Shown piece after piece: positions 8,373 to 17,506 of a DNA stretch of 64,000 bases (position 1 is its first letter; each line of letters starts with the position of its first letter). Source of the DNA: JAHBVL01 sp963712055. GTDB taxonomy: Bacteria > Chloroflexota > Chloroflexia > Thermomicrobiales > UBA6265. The notes beneath the pieces are model-generated. The model was given only the letters and a program-made list of their open reading frames with translations, made no database searches and was not told the DNA's origin. Location: positions 124,001 through 188,000 of the forward strand of contig CAVQGN010000003.1 of the NCBI GenBank assembly GCA_963712055.1. Direction: 5' to 3'. The position numbers and the translations under genes were made by a program.

Positions 8373-9780
8373 GGACCGATTCCAATGAGGCTGCGTGCGC
8401 TTGCAGAAGAGGAAGAAGGTGACCAGCGAGCTCGGTGATCGTGCCGGCACCCATCGAGAGGACGATATCTCCAGGTCGAATCAGACTCATCAAATCGGTC
8501 GCCGCCGTCACCGGCGACGATGCCCGGAATCCGTTTGCACCAGCCATCATCCGGAGATCGGAGTCGACCACCAGACCATCATCTGGTTCGCGGGCAGCGT
8601 AAACATCGAGCACCATCCGTTCATCGGCAAGTGCCAGAGCGATGGCGAAGTCATCCCGGAGCGCATGGGTGCGCGAAAAAGTATGTGGCTGAAATACGGC
8701 CCAGATCCGTTCATCGGGAAAGCGAGTTCTGGCAGCCCGCAGAGTAGCCGCGATCTCGGTCGGGTGATGAGCATAGTCATCGATGATCGTGACTCCATCC
8801 GCACGGCCTTTGAACTCGAAGCGGCGGCCGATGCCGCTGTAACCATCGAGCGCCCGGGCCACATCCTCGGGCTCAAAACCCGCCGCGGTCAGGACGGCCA
8901 CCACGGCGGCGGCGTTAGCGAGATTGTGATGACCGGGAACCTGCAATCGCAGTGACACCGGCGAATTATCCGGACCGAAGACGAAGTCACCATCAGGACC
9001 GGAGGCAATCCTCCAATCGGCATCCTTGGAGCGGCCAAACGTGACCACGCTGGCAGAAGGTTTGCTCGTATCTGATTCGAGTAAGAGCTCACGTGTGCTG
9101 GTATCGTCGCTGTTGACCACGAGCGTCCCGGTTGGACTCACCTGGCCGGCGAACTGCGAGAAGGATTGCCGGTAGCTTTTCACGGTCGGATAGATATCCG
9201 GGTGGTCGTAATCGATGTTCGTGATGATGGCAAACTCGGGAAAAAGCGTGTGAAACGAGCGATCGTATTCGTCCGCTTCGATCACGATCATGTCACCACT
9301 GCCAGGTTCGGCATTTCGTCCAGTTTCCTGGAGGATAGCGCCAACCACATAGGTTGGATCAGCGTCGAGACGTCGGAGCGCAGAGGCAATCATTGCGCTT
9401 GTTGTGGATTTTCCATGCGATCCCGCTACCGCAACGCTTCGTTGCTCACGTGCGAGCATACCAAGGAGTTCTGCCCGCTTCACGATCGGGATCGACTGCT
9501 CGCGGGCCGCGGCAACTTCTGGATTGGAAGGCGTCACGGCCGCTGTCATGACGACCAGATCGGCGCTCAGGGCATGTTCGATATCTCCATGACCAATGGT
9601 CACGTCGATTCCATCACTCTGGAGCTCCCGGATCAGGTCAGAATCGGCCGAGTCAGAGCCGGTGATGCGATTGCCACGATGGGCCAGTATCCGAGCCAGA
9701 CCGCTCATACCGATTCCACCGATACCGACGAAATGGATATGCGCTGGGGGTTCAGGGAGAAAATCGATCGTTGCGGTCAC
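8359..9780 (-). CDS. murC: UDP-N-acetylmuramate--L-alanine ligase
   Basis: MurC adds L-alanine to UDP-MurNAc, the first amino acid of the stem peptide. The 473-residue protein has the three Mur-ligase domains: N-terminal HFVGIGGIGMSGLARIL, central ATP loop GSHGKSTTSAMIA near residues 118-130 with the metal-binding EADEYDRSF, and C-terminal DDYAHHPTEI and FQPHTFSRT. The start is GTG and overlaps the murD stop as GTGA, indicating coupled translation. In most bacteria murG and ftsW lie between murD and murC; here the two genes touch. Confidence 0.97.
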   Translation of the reverse strand: MTATIDFLPEPPAHIHFVGIGGIGMSGLARILAHRGNRITGSDSADSDLIRELQSDGIDVTIGHGDIEHALSADLVVMTAAVTPSNPEVAAAREQSIPIVKRAELLGMLAREQRSVAVAGSHGKSTTSAMIASALRRLDADPTYVVGAILQETGRNAEPGSGDMIVIEADEYDRSFHTLFPEFAIITNIDYDHPDIYPTVKSYRQSFSQFAGQVSPTGTLVVNSDDTSTRELLLESDTSKPSASVVTFGRSKDADWRIASGPDGDFVFGPDNSPVSLRLQVPGHHNLANAAAVVAVLTAAGFEPEDVARALDGYSGIGRRFEFKGRADGVTIIDDYAHHPTEIAATLRAARTRFPDERIWAVFQPHTFSRTHALRDDFAIALALADERMVLDVYAAREPDDGLVVDSDLRMMAGANGFRASSPVTAATDLMSLIRPGDIVLSMGAGTITELAGHLLPLLQAHAASLESVHDQD

Positions 9781-11192
9781 TCCGTATCTCCCGTGTCAGT
9801 AGATCTGGCCATTGCTCTGACCGCGTCCCGGAATTGCTGACCACGATCGAACTCATCCCGGAAGAGTCCAAACGAGGCGCACCCCGGAGAAAGGATAACG
9901 ATATCCCCCGGCTTTGCTTGCGCTGTGGCCAAGCGCACAGCCTCTGTCATCGAAAGCGCCGGTCCTGCGAAAACTTTCTTACGATCCTGGAGCAAACTCG
10001 CCAGCGTTGGCGTGGCATTGCCATTCAGGAGTGTCACCGTCGTGGCCCGATTTGCGAGAAGATCGGCGAGTGGGTTCAGGTCGACGTTCTTGTCAGAACC
10101 ACCAGCGATCAGATGGAGTCGCTGTTCAGCAAGACCCTCGACAACCGCCGCGACAGCCGCTGGCGCGGTGGCGGCGGTGTCGTTGACATACCTGACCCCT
10201 CCGATTTCCGCCACGAACTCATTCCGGTCGGGAACACCGCTGAATCTCGCGAGAGCCAGGCGAACATGATTTTCACTGGCTCCGCGAAGCACAGCGGCAG
10301 CCACAGCAGCCGCAGCGTTCATACGCTGATAGGGGCTTGAGAACTGCGCCAACCCCTCGAACGAGGCTGACCCGCTGCGACCGTCGAGGTCCCAAGCGAG
10401 GTGCTGATCGCCGACCACGACGGCAGCGGCGCTGCTTCGTCCAAAACCATAGACTGGCGCTCCATGAACTGGAGCGACCGGCAGACAATCCACGCAGTCG
10501 AGGTTGACTACGAACGCGCCGTCAGGAGGAGCCCACGTCCCGATCTGACGCTTCACATTCGCATACTCCTCGAACCCGCTGTAGGTGTTGAGATGGTCCT
10601 CCGAAACGTTGGTCAATACCGCGATCGTCGGCGATAGCTGGTGTTCGATATTCCCTTCGACCTGCCAGTTGGAGATCTCTAGAACGACCGGAGTGTCTTC
10701 GCGCACGAATCGCAATTGGTCGAGCGCGGAGACTCCCATGTTTCCAGCCAGAACGGTGTCAGGTCGTCCTTGACGGAGGATATGACTGGTCAAGTATGCA
10801 GTGCTCGTTTTCCCCTTTGTTCCCGTAATGCCGATCGTCGGCGCTGGACAGAGGGAAAGAAAGAGGGACAGCTCCATGTGAACAGGGACGCCATGTGCGC
10901 GGGCTAGATCCAGCAACGGGGCGTCTCGTCGCACAGCAGGATTCCGAATCACCAGATCGCTCTGATCTGGCAAGAAATCACGTTCATCGTGCCTCTCGAG
11001 CACGTACCGAATCGGCAGTCCAGCAAGTGGCTCCATCGCCGAAGCAAGCGTCTCAGCGCTGCGCAGATCGGTAACCGTCACGTTGGCGCCCTGTTCTGCG
11101 AAAAAACGGGCCACCCCTGTGCCCCCGCCCCGGGTGCCGAGACCCATGACGGTCACGCGCAGATTGGGAATGTCGGACAGGGCAATGGACAT
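9777..11192 (-). CDS. murD: UDP-N-acetylmuramoylalanine--D-glutamate ligase
   Basis: MurD adds D-glutamate to UDP-MurNAc-L-Ala. The 471-residue sequence has an N-terminal Rossmann-like start (VTVMGLGTRGGGTGVARF), the ATP loop GITGTKGKTSTAYLT, the EISNWQVEG motif and the C-terminal YVNDTAATAPAAVAA and LIAGGSDKN, all typical of MurD. The usual ...SSFQL motif is replaced by SNWQVE, a mild divergence. It follows mraY by three bases and overlaps murC by four. Confidence 0.95.
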   Translation of the reverse strand: MSIALSDIPNLRVTVMGLGTRGGGTGVARFFAEQGANVTVTDLRSAETLASAMEPLAGLPIRYVLERHDERDFLPDQSDLVIRNPAVRRDAPLLDLARAHGVPVHMELSLFLSLCPAPTIGITGTKGKTSTAYLTSHILRQGRPDTVLAGNMGVSALDQLRFVREDTPVVLEISNWQVEGNIEHQLSPTIAVLTNVSEDHLNTYSGFEEYANVKRQIGTWAPPDGAFVVNLDCVDCLPVAPVHGAPVYGFGRSSAAAVVVGDQHLAWDLDGRSGSASFEGLAQFSSPYQRMNAAAAVAAAVLRGASENHVRLALARFSGVPDRNEFVAEIGGVRYVNDTAATAPAAVAAVVEGLAEQRLHLIAGGSDKNVDLNPLADLLANRATTVTLLNGNATPTLASLLQDRKKVFAGPALSMTEAVRLATAQAKPGDIVILSPGCASFGLFRDEFDRGQQFRDAVRAMARSTDTGDTE

Positions 11193-11195
11193 CGC

Positions 11196-12245
11196 TTACA
11201 GCAGCGCCAGTGCCGCGGCGACGAGGCCGGCCATCATGCCAATGATCCAGAACCGCATCGTCACCTGCGTTTCTGACCATCCATCCTGTAATTCAAAATG
11301 ATGGTGCAACGGGGTCATCCGGAAAATCCGTTTGCCTCCGCTCCATTTGAAATACGCGACCTGAATGATGACTGAAACAGTTTCGGCCACGAACACGATC
11401 CCCACAATTGGCAGCAGGAGCCATTGACCGGTCATGAAAGCAATGACCGCCAACGTGGCTCCCAGCGCCAGGGAGCCGGTATCGCCCATGAAGACCTGCG
11501 CCGGATGAGCATTGAACCAGAGAAATCCGAGCAAGCTCCCGACCATGGTGAACGAAAAGGTCACCACTCCGAGCTGGCCTTGTTGATACGCAATGATGCC
11601 GTAGATCGCGAACGAAATCGTGGCCAGACCGCCAGCGAGAGAATCGAGGCCATCGGAGAGATTGACCGCGTTTGCCATCGCTACAATCGCGAAAACGGCA
11701 ATCGGAACATAGAGAAACCCGATGTCGTATTTTCCTGCGAACGGCACATAGACGTCGCTCAAGTGCATTCCCCACGGACTCGGCAAGTAGAGAGCAAACG
11801 CGGCGACGACAGCGATGCCGAGTTGCCAGCCGAACTTGTTGCGACTGCTCATACCGTGCTGTTTCGCGCCGACGAAACTCATCCGATCATCAAGAGCACC
11901 AAGCACAGCTGCGGCAACCAGAATTCCGATCGGGAGAAGCATCGAAAGTCGACCGACAAGATTGAAGACAACGGTCAGAAAGACAACGGTGAACGACACC
12001 ATGATTCCGCCCATCGTCGGAGTTCCAGTTTTTTTGAAGTGCGATTGCGGGCCCTCTGCCCGGATCTGCTTCCCGGCTTTCTTGGCCTGCAGCATCGTGA
12101 CGATAGGTCGGCCAATTATGAGCGTGATAACGAATGCCAGCGCCGCCAGCGCCAGTGAAACGGCTAGATTCTCCCCAGGATCAGACGGCATCACGCTGAA
12201 GATCAAGGGCAGCATGGTGGCGCCGATCGGAAGAGAATCAATCAT
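11196..12245 (-). CDS. mraY: Phospho-N-acetylmuramoyl-pentapeptide transferase
   Basis: MraY transfers phospho-MurNAc-pentapeptide to undecaprenyl phosphate and makes lipid I at the inner face of the membrane. The 349-residue protein has about ten hydrophobic helices. The catalytic motifs are GALDDRMSFVGAKQHG (paired Asp), NAVNLSDGLDSLAGG, FMGDTGSLALG and PLHHHFELQDGW. The TPTMGGIM segment is also standard. Its ATG overlaps the murF stop as ATGA. MurG, the next enzyme of the pathway, is not in the window. Confidence 0.97.
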   Translation of the reverse strand: MIDSLPIGATMLPLIFSVMPSDPGENLAVSLALAALAFVITLIIGRPIVTMLQAKKAGKQIRAEGPQSHFKKTGTPTMGGIMVSFTVVFLTVVFNLVGRLSMLLPIGILVAAAVLGALDDRMSFVGAKQHGMSSRNKFGWQLGIAVVAAFALYLPSPWGMHLSDVYVPFAGKYDIGFLYVPIAVFAIVAMANAVNLSDGLDSLAGGLATISFAIYGIIAYQQGQLGVVTFSFTMVGSLLGFLWFNAHPAQVFMGDTGSLALGATLAVIAFMTGQWLLLPIVGIVFVAETVSVIIQVAYFKWSGGKRIFRMTPLHHHFELQDGWSETQVTMRFWIIGMMAGLVAAALALL

Positions 12246-13699
12246 TCAGCTTTGGTTTCGGACGTGGTCGACTCGACCAGGCTGCGAACAATCCGCTCCA
12301 TTTCGAGACCGCGCGACCCTTTGAGCAGGATGAGATCACCCGGTTCGAGCAAGGATTTCACCTTGTCGGTCAACACATCCTCCTCATCTTCACCAAACGA
12401 TTCGATCACGACTTCTCTTTCAGCAGCCACCTGTGAAATGGCCGCAGACTCGGCAATCGTGCGCGCAAGCTCACCGTAGGTATACAGGATGTCGGCAACC
12501 TCGGCAGCGCGAGCGCCTACCCGGCGGTGCTGTCCTTCCGATTCCTCCCCGAGCTCCCGCATATCACCCAGAACCGCGATCCGGCGCTTCGCCGGTACTT
12601 CCTCCAGGAGACGAAGCGCGCTCCTCACTGACGGCTCGCTGGCGTTATACGTGTCATCGAGCATGATTGAGCCGTTCGGACCGGCCAACGGCACCAGCCT
12701 GACGCTTTCGTGCGCAGTACGCATCGAATTGACGACATCCTCCGCCGGCACCCCGAACGCGAAGCCTGACGCGATCGCCGCAAGCGTCAATTCAACGCCA
12801 TGGTCTCCGACGAGTGGCAGGACGATGTCGAGATGATCGTCTGGTCCGCTGAAGTGGAACGTGATCCCTTCCATCCCTTTGGTTTGAACGCGTTCTGCGC
12901 GGAAGTCGTTCCGCTCACCCCGACCGATGAACAGCACATTGGCTTTGGTCCGCGCCGCCATGGCGGCCACCCGGTGATCGTCTCCGTTGAGGATGGCGAA
13001 ACCATCCGACGGGAGGGACTCCGGAAGTTCTGTTTTCGTTTCAGCAATCGCCTCGATCGTTCCCATCCGCTCGAGATGGATTGGATGGACGTTCGTGACC
13101 ACACCGACGAATGGGGCGGCGATGCTTGCCAGCAAAGCGAGTTCGCCAGACGCGTAGGCGCCACCCATTTCCATGACGGCGATTTCGGCATCGTCTGGAA
13201 CTTCGAGCAGCGAGAGAGGCAAACCAATTTCGCTGTTCATGTTCCCCGGACTGCGGTACGTCCGAAACCTGCCCGACAGACCCGCTGCGATCGCCTCCTT
13301 GGTACTCGTTTTGCCAAGACTTCCAGTGATCCCGACGACGCGATATGGGGATCGTGCCCGACGATTACTGGCAACCGTTTGAAGGGCGGCAACCGGTCGA
13401 TCGACCACGATAAGCGGTCCGACTGGTAGTTCAGTCTGTGCAGCGATCCATTCTCTCGATACGAGAGCAGCAGCAGCTCCTTTGTCGAAAGCATCGTCTA
13501 CAAACCGATGCCCATCAAACCGTTCACCCTTTACGGCGATAAACAGATCACCTGGATGAAGTTCGCGGGAATTGCGCTCGATCCAGCGAAAGCGTGTAGT
13601 GTCCGGCAGGGTGCCCCGTAGCTCGGCCCCGGGAACCGCCATCACCTCGTCGAGGAAAATCGGAAGGGCATTGCTGAATTCAGGCTTAGGCGATGCCAT
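12242..13699 (-). CDS. murF: UDP-N-acetylmuramoyl-tripeptide--D-alanyl-D-alanine ligase
   Basis: MurF attaches D-Ala-D-Ala to the UDP-MurNAc-tripeptide and completes the cytoplasmic precursor. It has the Mur-ligase ATP loop GITGSLGKTSTKEAI, the MurF-typical GNMNSEIGLPLSLL, TNVHPIHLERMGTIE, DDTYNASEPSVRSAL and GDMRELGEES. Start 13699 (MASPKPEF) overlaps rsmH by 14 bases; a longer frame reaches 13741. The murE gene, which usually precedes murF, is absent here, as are ftsL and ftsI. Confidence 0.95.
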   Translation of the reverse strand: MASPKPEFSNALPIFLDEVMAVPGAELRGTLPDTTRFRWIERNSRELHPGDLFIAVKGERFDGHRFVDDAFDKGAAAALVSREWIAAQTELPVGPLIVVDRPVAALQTVASNRRARSPYRVVGITGSLGKTSTKEAIAAGLSGRFRTYRSPGNMNSEIGLPLSLLEVPDDAEIAVMEMGGAYASGELALLASIAAPFVGVVTNVHPIHLERMGTIEAIAETKTELPESLPSDGFAILNGDDHRVAAMAARTKANVLFIGRGERNDFRAERVQTKGMEGITFHFSGPDDHLDIVLPLVGDHGVELTLAAIASGFAFGVPAEDVVNSMRTAHESVRLVPLAGPNGSIMLDDTYNASEPSVRSALRLLEEVPAKRRIAVLGDMRELGEESEGQHRRVGARAAEVADILYTYGELARTIAESAAISQVAAEREVVIESFGEDEEDVLTDKVKSLLEPGDLILLKGSRGLEMERIVRSLVESTTSETKAE

Positions 13700-14663
13700 C
13701 GTGATTCTCGCTTTCTGGCTGGGGCAATCGCTCTGCAACACGCATCACGGCGCTCCGGGCACGAGAGTTGATCGCGAGTTCTGCGGGCGTCGGACGCACC
13801 TTCTTGCCCACGATCCGCAAACGCGGGTGATGATGACATGTGCAGATCGGTTGCTCCGGCGGACAGAGACAGTGCGCCGACTCCCGCCGAAAAAACTGCT
13901 TAGCAGATCGATCCTCAAGCGAATGAAACGAGATCACGACCAGACGTCCGCCCGGAGCAAGCACCTCGACCGCTCCCTGCAATCCTTCGTCGAGCGATTC
14001 GAGTTCACGGTTGACCGCCATGCGCAAAGCCTGAAAGGTTTGAGTGGCTGGATGCGTACGCGAGCCACGGCGTCCCCCGACCGCGTTCTCGACGATCTCG
14101 GCCAGTTGTCCGGTTGTCGCGACAGGAGCGACTTCGCGCTCGCGTACGAGCGCAGCGGCAATTGCCCGGGAGCGGCGCTCTTCGCCATATCGCCAGATCA
14201 AATCGGCCAACGAGACCGCTTCAAGACCGTTGACCAGATCGAACGCAGATTCGCCCAGCGAGGTGTCGAACCGCATATCGAGCGGCCCGTTCCCCAGAAA
14301 CGAAAATCCCCGTTCCGGGTTGTCGAGTTGAAACGACGACACGCCGAGATCGAAGAGCACGCCATCGACTGGACCGAAATGCCGTGATTCCACTTGTCGC
14401 TGGATCTCAGCGAAACTGGCATGCACCACTTGAAGGCGATCGCGGTTTTCGATCTCGCGCTGAAGCATTTCAGCCCGGCCGATAGCGTCCGGATCCCGGT
14501 CGAACACGAGCAGTCGCCCGGTCGGACGGAGCTCGGCGAGTATCGCCCGGGCGTGACCACCACCGCCAAAGGTCGCATCGATGTAGGCGCCATTGCCTGA
14601 AATCGCCAACGCATCAACGGCCTCTTGCATGAGAACCGGATTATGACCTAGACCTTCCGACAT
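13686..14663 (-). CDS. rsmH: 16S rRNA (cytosine(1402)-N(4))-methyltransferase
   Basis: RsmH (MraW) methylates N4 of C1402 in 16S rRNA using SAM. The N-terminal GHNPVLMQEAVDAL is diagnostic. The SAM site follows with YIDATFGGGGHARAIL and LLVFDRDPDAIGRA, then DGVLFDLGVSSFQLDNPERGFSF and the C-terminal GGRLVVISFHSLEDR. I chose ATG 14663 because GGAAG lies five bases upstream; in-frame starts also exist at 14675, 14678 and 14681 (TTG). It is the first gene of the dcw array. No mraZ precedes it, so the promoter should lie in 14664-14857. Confidence 0.96.
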   Translation of the reverse strand: MSEGLGHNPVLMQEAVDALAISGNGAYIDATFGGGGHARAILAELRPTGRLLVFDRDPDAIGRAEMLQREIENRDRLQVVHASFAEIQRQVESRHFGPVDGVLFDLGVSSFQLDNPERGFSFLGNGPLDMRFDTSLGESAFDLVNGLEAVSLADLIWRYGEERRSRAIAAALVREREVAPVATTGQLAEIVENAVGGRRGSRTHPATQTFQALRMAVNRELESLDEGLQGAVEVLAPGGRLVVISFHSLEDRSAKQFFRRESAHCLCPPEQPICTCHHHPRLRIVGKKVRPTPAELAINSRARSAVMRVAERLPQPESENHDGIA

Positions 14664-14857
14664 CCGGACTTCCATCATCAACTGGGATCAGCCAACACGT
14701 TTTGCGCGCAATCGGCTCTAAACTCTAAACTGCCGAAGTTTACGCTGGCAAGAGTGCATGAGGACCGTCATTCCATGGTCCGAGTAGAAAGAAGGCCAAG
14801 CGCCGCTGGAGCCCTCGTTCCACGGAAAATTGCAGAAACGCAGCGGGGACGTCCCAG
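14664..14857 (-). promoter_or_regulatory. Leader region expected to hold the dcw operon promoter
   Basis: This 194-base gap separates rsmH from the preceding minus-strand gene and should drive the whole nine-gene array. On the minus strand a TAAACT box and a short tandem repeat of AGTTTAG are visible near 14730-14745, but I could not pair the box with a well-spaced -35. No mraZ gene or clear MraZ boxes are present. Confidence 0.3.
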
Positions 14858-16612
14858 TTAGTCGATTGTGGCCAGTACCGCTCCAACCTGAACCGACTGT
14901 CCACTTGCAACCGGGATCGTCACGATCCTCCCTGCTTTATGGGCGGTGACTTCGTTTTCCATCTTCATCGCCTCGACCACGCAGACCAGATCTCCGGCGT
15001 TCACCGTGGCGCCTGGTTCAACACCGATCCGGACAATGGTTCCCTGGATCGGACTCCGCACTTCCGCTCCATCGGCAGCGCTGCCAACACGCTTGGACGG
15101 TCGATCACCCATCCGGGCGCGATCTGATGATGCTCCCTTCGTCGGAGCGGCAGCAGTCGCAAAACCAGCTGGAAGCTTGACGGTCAAACGTCGCCCATTC
15201 ACCTCGACGAGAACATCGCTTGTCGGGGCCGGAGCAGCGCCGCTGATCGGATCGACACCTGAAGCAGGCGGGATGACATCCGGATTTTCCGGCAGGAAGG
15301 AGGTGGTGGTATCACCGGCAATAAAGGCCTCGCTTTCCATGACCCGACTATGGAACGGAATCGTGCTCGGCACGCCTTCGATCAGAAATTCGTTAAGTGC
15401 ACGATCCATTCGCGCCACGGCTTCGTCCCGATTGCGACCCCAAGCCACCAGCTTGGCAATGAGCGAATCGAAGCGCGGCATAATTTCCGAACCCGCCGCG
15501 ATGGCGGTATCAACCCGAATTCCCGGTCCCTCAGGCGGTCGAAAAGCGGTGACGACACCCGGGACCGGTTTGAAGCCGAGACCAGCGTCTTCGGCATTGA
15601 TTCGGCATTGGATCGCGGCGCCGCGCGGGTCGATATCGGCTTGAGAAAACGAAAGCGGTTCACCCGACGCGACCCGAAACTGTTCTTTGACGAGATCGAT
15701 ACCGGTCACTTCTTCGGTGATCGTGTGCTCGACCTGGATCCGCGTGTTCATCTCAAGAAAGAAGAAGTCCTTTTCCGGCGTGACCATGAACTCGACGGTT
15801 CCCGCGTTTTCGTAGCCGACCGCTTTTGCGAGCGAAACCGCAGCGCTGCCCAATCGCTGCCGGAGGTCGCCGTCAACTGCGGGAGAAGGGGTTTCCTCGA
15901 CGAGTTTCTGGTGTCGTCGCTGAATCGAGCAATCCCGCTCGCCGAGCCAAACAGCGGAACCCATCCGATCGGCAAACACCTGAACTTCAACATGGCGCGG
16001 TCGAGTCAGATAGCGTTCGAGATAGACGGTTGGATTGGAGAAATACCGTTCGGCTTCGCCGGTGCTACCTGCGTATGCCTCCGCGAATTCGTCGGCACTG
16101 TGCGCGACCCGGAAACCTCTCCCGCCACCACCAGCCGAAGCCTTGATGGCAACCGGATAACCATTGTCTTCCGCCCATTTCAGCGCTTCTTCGGCTGAAC
16201 CAATTTCACCATCGGAACCGGGGACCACCGGCACGCCGGCCGCGATGGCAATTTCGCGAGCAGCGATTTTGTCGCCCATCGCACGGATCGCGTCTGGAGA
16301 CGGCCCGACGAATACCAACCCAGCACGCTCACAACTTTCGGCGAAAGCCGCATTCTCGGCCAGAAACCCGTATCCAGGATGAACGGCCTGGCTTCCAGAT
16401 CTCACCGCGATGTCGATAATCGCTTGCTGCTCTAGATAGGGAATACGTCCGGTTTCTGGAAGCGCGTAGGCATCGTCCGCCATGGTGACGTGCAACGCAT
16501 CTTCTTCGCCAGTGCTGTAAACGGCCACTGGAGATATGCGAAGTTCGCGGCAAGCTCGGATAACCCGAACCGCAATTTCTCCTCGATTGGCTACAAGAAC
16601 TCGGTCGAACAC
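14858..16612 (-). CDS. Acyl-CoA carboxylase alpha subunit (biotin carboxylase + BCCP)
   Basis: This is an AccA3/PccA-type fusion. The biotin carboxylase part begins FDRVLVANRGEIAVRVIRAC and shows ASAGGGGRGFRV (ATP-grasp loop), GERDCSIQRRHQKLVEE and the catalytic EMNTRIQVEHTITEEVTG. A linker leads to the biotinyl domain with EAMKMEN, the biotinylated Lys being about residue 550. It carboxylates biotin and hands CO2 to a carboxyltransferase. I chose GTG 16612, after AAGGAG, over the longer frame to 16687, which has no ribosome site. No beta subunit is adjacent. The beta and epsilon genes at 52752-54625 are likely partners. Substrate (acetyl- or propionyl-CoA) cannot be fixed. Confidence 0.92.
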   Translation of the reverse strand: MFDRVLVANRGEIAVRVIRACRELRISPVAVYSTGEEDALHVTMADDAYALPETGRIPYLEQQAIIDIAVRSGSQAVHPGYGFLAENAAFAESCERAGLVFVGPSPDAIRAMGDKIAAREIAIAAGVPVVPGSDGEIGSAEEALKWAEDNGYPVAIKASAGGGGRGFRVAHSADEFAEAYAGSTGEAERYFSNPTVYLERYLTRPRHVEVQVFADRMGSAVWLGERDCSIQRRHQKLVEETPSPAVDGDLRQRLGSAAVSLAKAVGYENAGTVEFMVTPEKDFFFLEMNTRIQVEHTITEEVTGIDLVKEQFRVASGEPLSFSQADIDPRGAAIQCRINAEDAGLGFKPVPGVVTAFRPPEGPGIRVDTAIAAGSEIMPRFDSLIAKLVAWGRNRDEAVARMDRALNEFLIEGVPSTIPFHSRVMESEAFIAGDTTTSFLPENPDVIPPASGVDPISGAAPAPTSDVLVEVNGRRLTVKLPAGFATAAAPTKGASSDRARMGDRPSKRVGSAADGAEVRSPIQGTIVRIGVEPGATVNAGDLVCVVEAMKMENEVTAHKAGRIVTIPVASGQSVQVGAVLATID

Positions 16613-16709
16613 GATGCTACCCTGCTCCTTCACCTGTCGAAACCGCGTCTTGCGGTTCCGAACCTCATTTACAATACCGTCAATCACTTATGCTGATCGT
16701 TTTTGTGCT

Positions 16710-17477
16710 TTATCCTTCTGTGGCGTAACGCTCAGCCAGATAGGCATCCAAGTTCACCAGATTGCGCAAGTCCCAGGGCCACGGCGCGTACCGAACACTC
16801 AAATTGTCCTCCAGCCCCACGCATGGCTGGTAGAGATACTCGGTATCAGGATCATCAAGACAGGCTGTGCGCAGCGCCGCATATCCCGCAATCCGCTTCC
16901 CCATGTACCAGCCGAGGTAATCGGTAAACGCTCTCTGATCCGGGTCAAGCATCAGGCCGTTGACGATCCGTGCGTATCGCTCCCGAACAGGAGAGATAGT
17001 CACACCTTCTCTCTGGTGTCCTATGACGGGATTATCGCTATCGGAATAGATCGAACCGAGTTCATCCTTGAGCGACTGCGGCAGCGAGGCTTCGAGAAGG
17101 TCGACACCGGCCAGTATCTCTGCTCGCGTTTCCGCAGCGTCCGCGTCGGTTCCCTCTGGTAACTCAGGTCGGGGCAGGCTCGCGGCGACCGTCCAGTTAC
17201 CATCTGCGTCGATTCTGCAGTTCGTAAAGTTCTCGATGACAACAGGGTCAATCGTGACGCCTGAATCCCGGATCCAGTACTCCCCGAAACTCTGGCATCC
17301 TTCTGGTCCGGTGGCAGCCACATACGGAATTCCATCCACCATTCCAGCATTGCTCGATGGTGCATCGCGGGCAACAAGCCAGACGCCGACAACGGCAGCG
17401 ACGGCCACCGCCATCAACGTAGCCCCGATCAGCAGCGTTCGCTTCTCAAATCGATCCTCATCCGAATGCTCTGCCAT
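16710..17477 (-). CDS. Membrane-anchored hypothetical protein
   Basis: I do not recognise this 255-residue protein. A cytoplasmic acidic N-terminus (about 1-14) is followed by one transmembrane helix (about 15-35, LLIGATLMAVAVAAVVGVW) and about 215 residues predicted outside the membrane. The outer part contains four cysteines (in EGCQSF, TNCRID, RTACLDD and YQPCVGL), which could form two disulfides, and is rich in Trp and Tyr toward the end. It follows the phosphorylase gene by 29 bases and probably shares its transcript. Nothing in the sequence suggests a catalytic role. Confidence 0.7.
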   Translation of the reverse strand: MAEHSDEDRFEKRTLLIGATLMAVAVAAVVGVWLVARDAPSSNAGMVDGIPYVAATGPEGCQSFGEYWIRDSGVTIDPVVIENFTNCRIDADGNWTVAASLPRPELPEGTDADAAETRAEILAGVDLLEASLPQSLKDELGSIYSDSDNPVIGHQREGVTISPVRERYARIVNGLMLDPDQRAFTDYLGWYMGKRIAGYAALRTACLDDPDTEYLYQPCVGLEDNLSVRYAPWPWDLRNLVNLDAYLAERYATEG

Positions 17478-17506
17478 CGCAAGCCCCGCTCCGCCCGGAT
17501 CGATCG

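Noticed and set aside
11424..12158. Plus-strand open frame (244 codons) opposite mraY
   Set aside because: It is the antisense shadow of an obvious mraY with no ribosome site or motif.
15350..16198. Long plus-strand open frame (282 codons) opposite the biotin carboxylase
   Set aside because: It is antisense to a clear enzyme gene, is rich in Arg/His/Pro without domain pattern and results from GC-rich codon bias.
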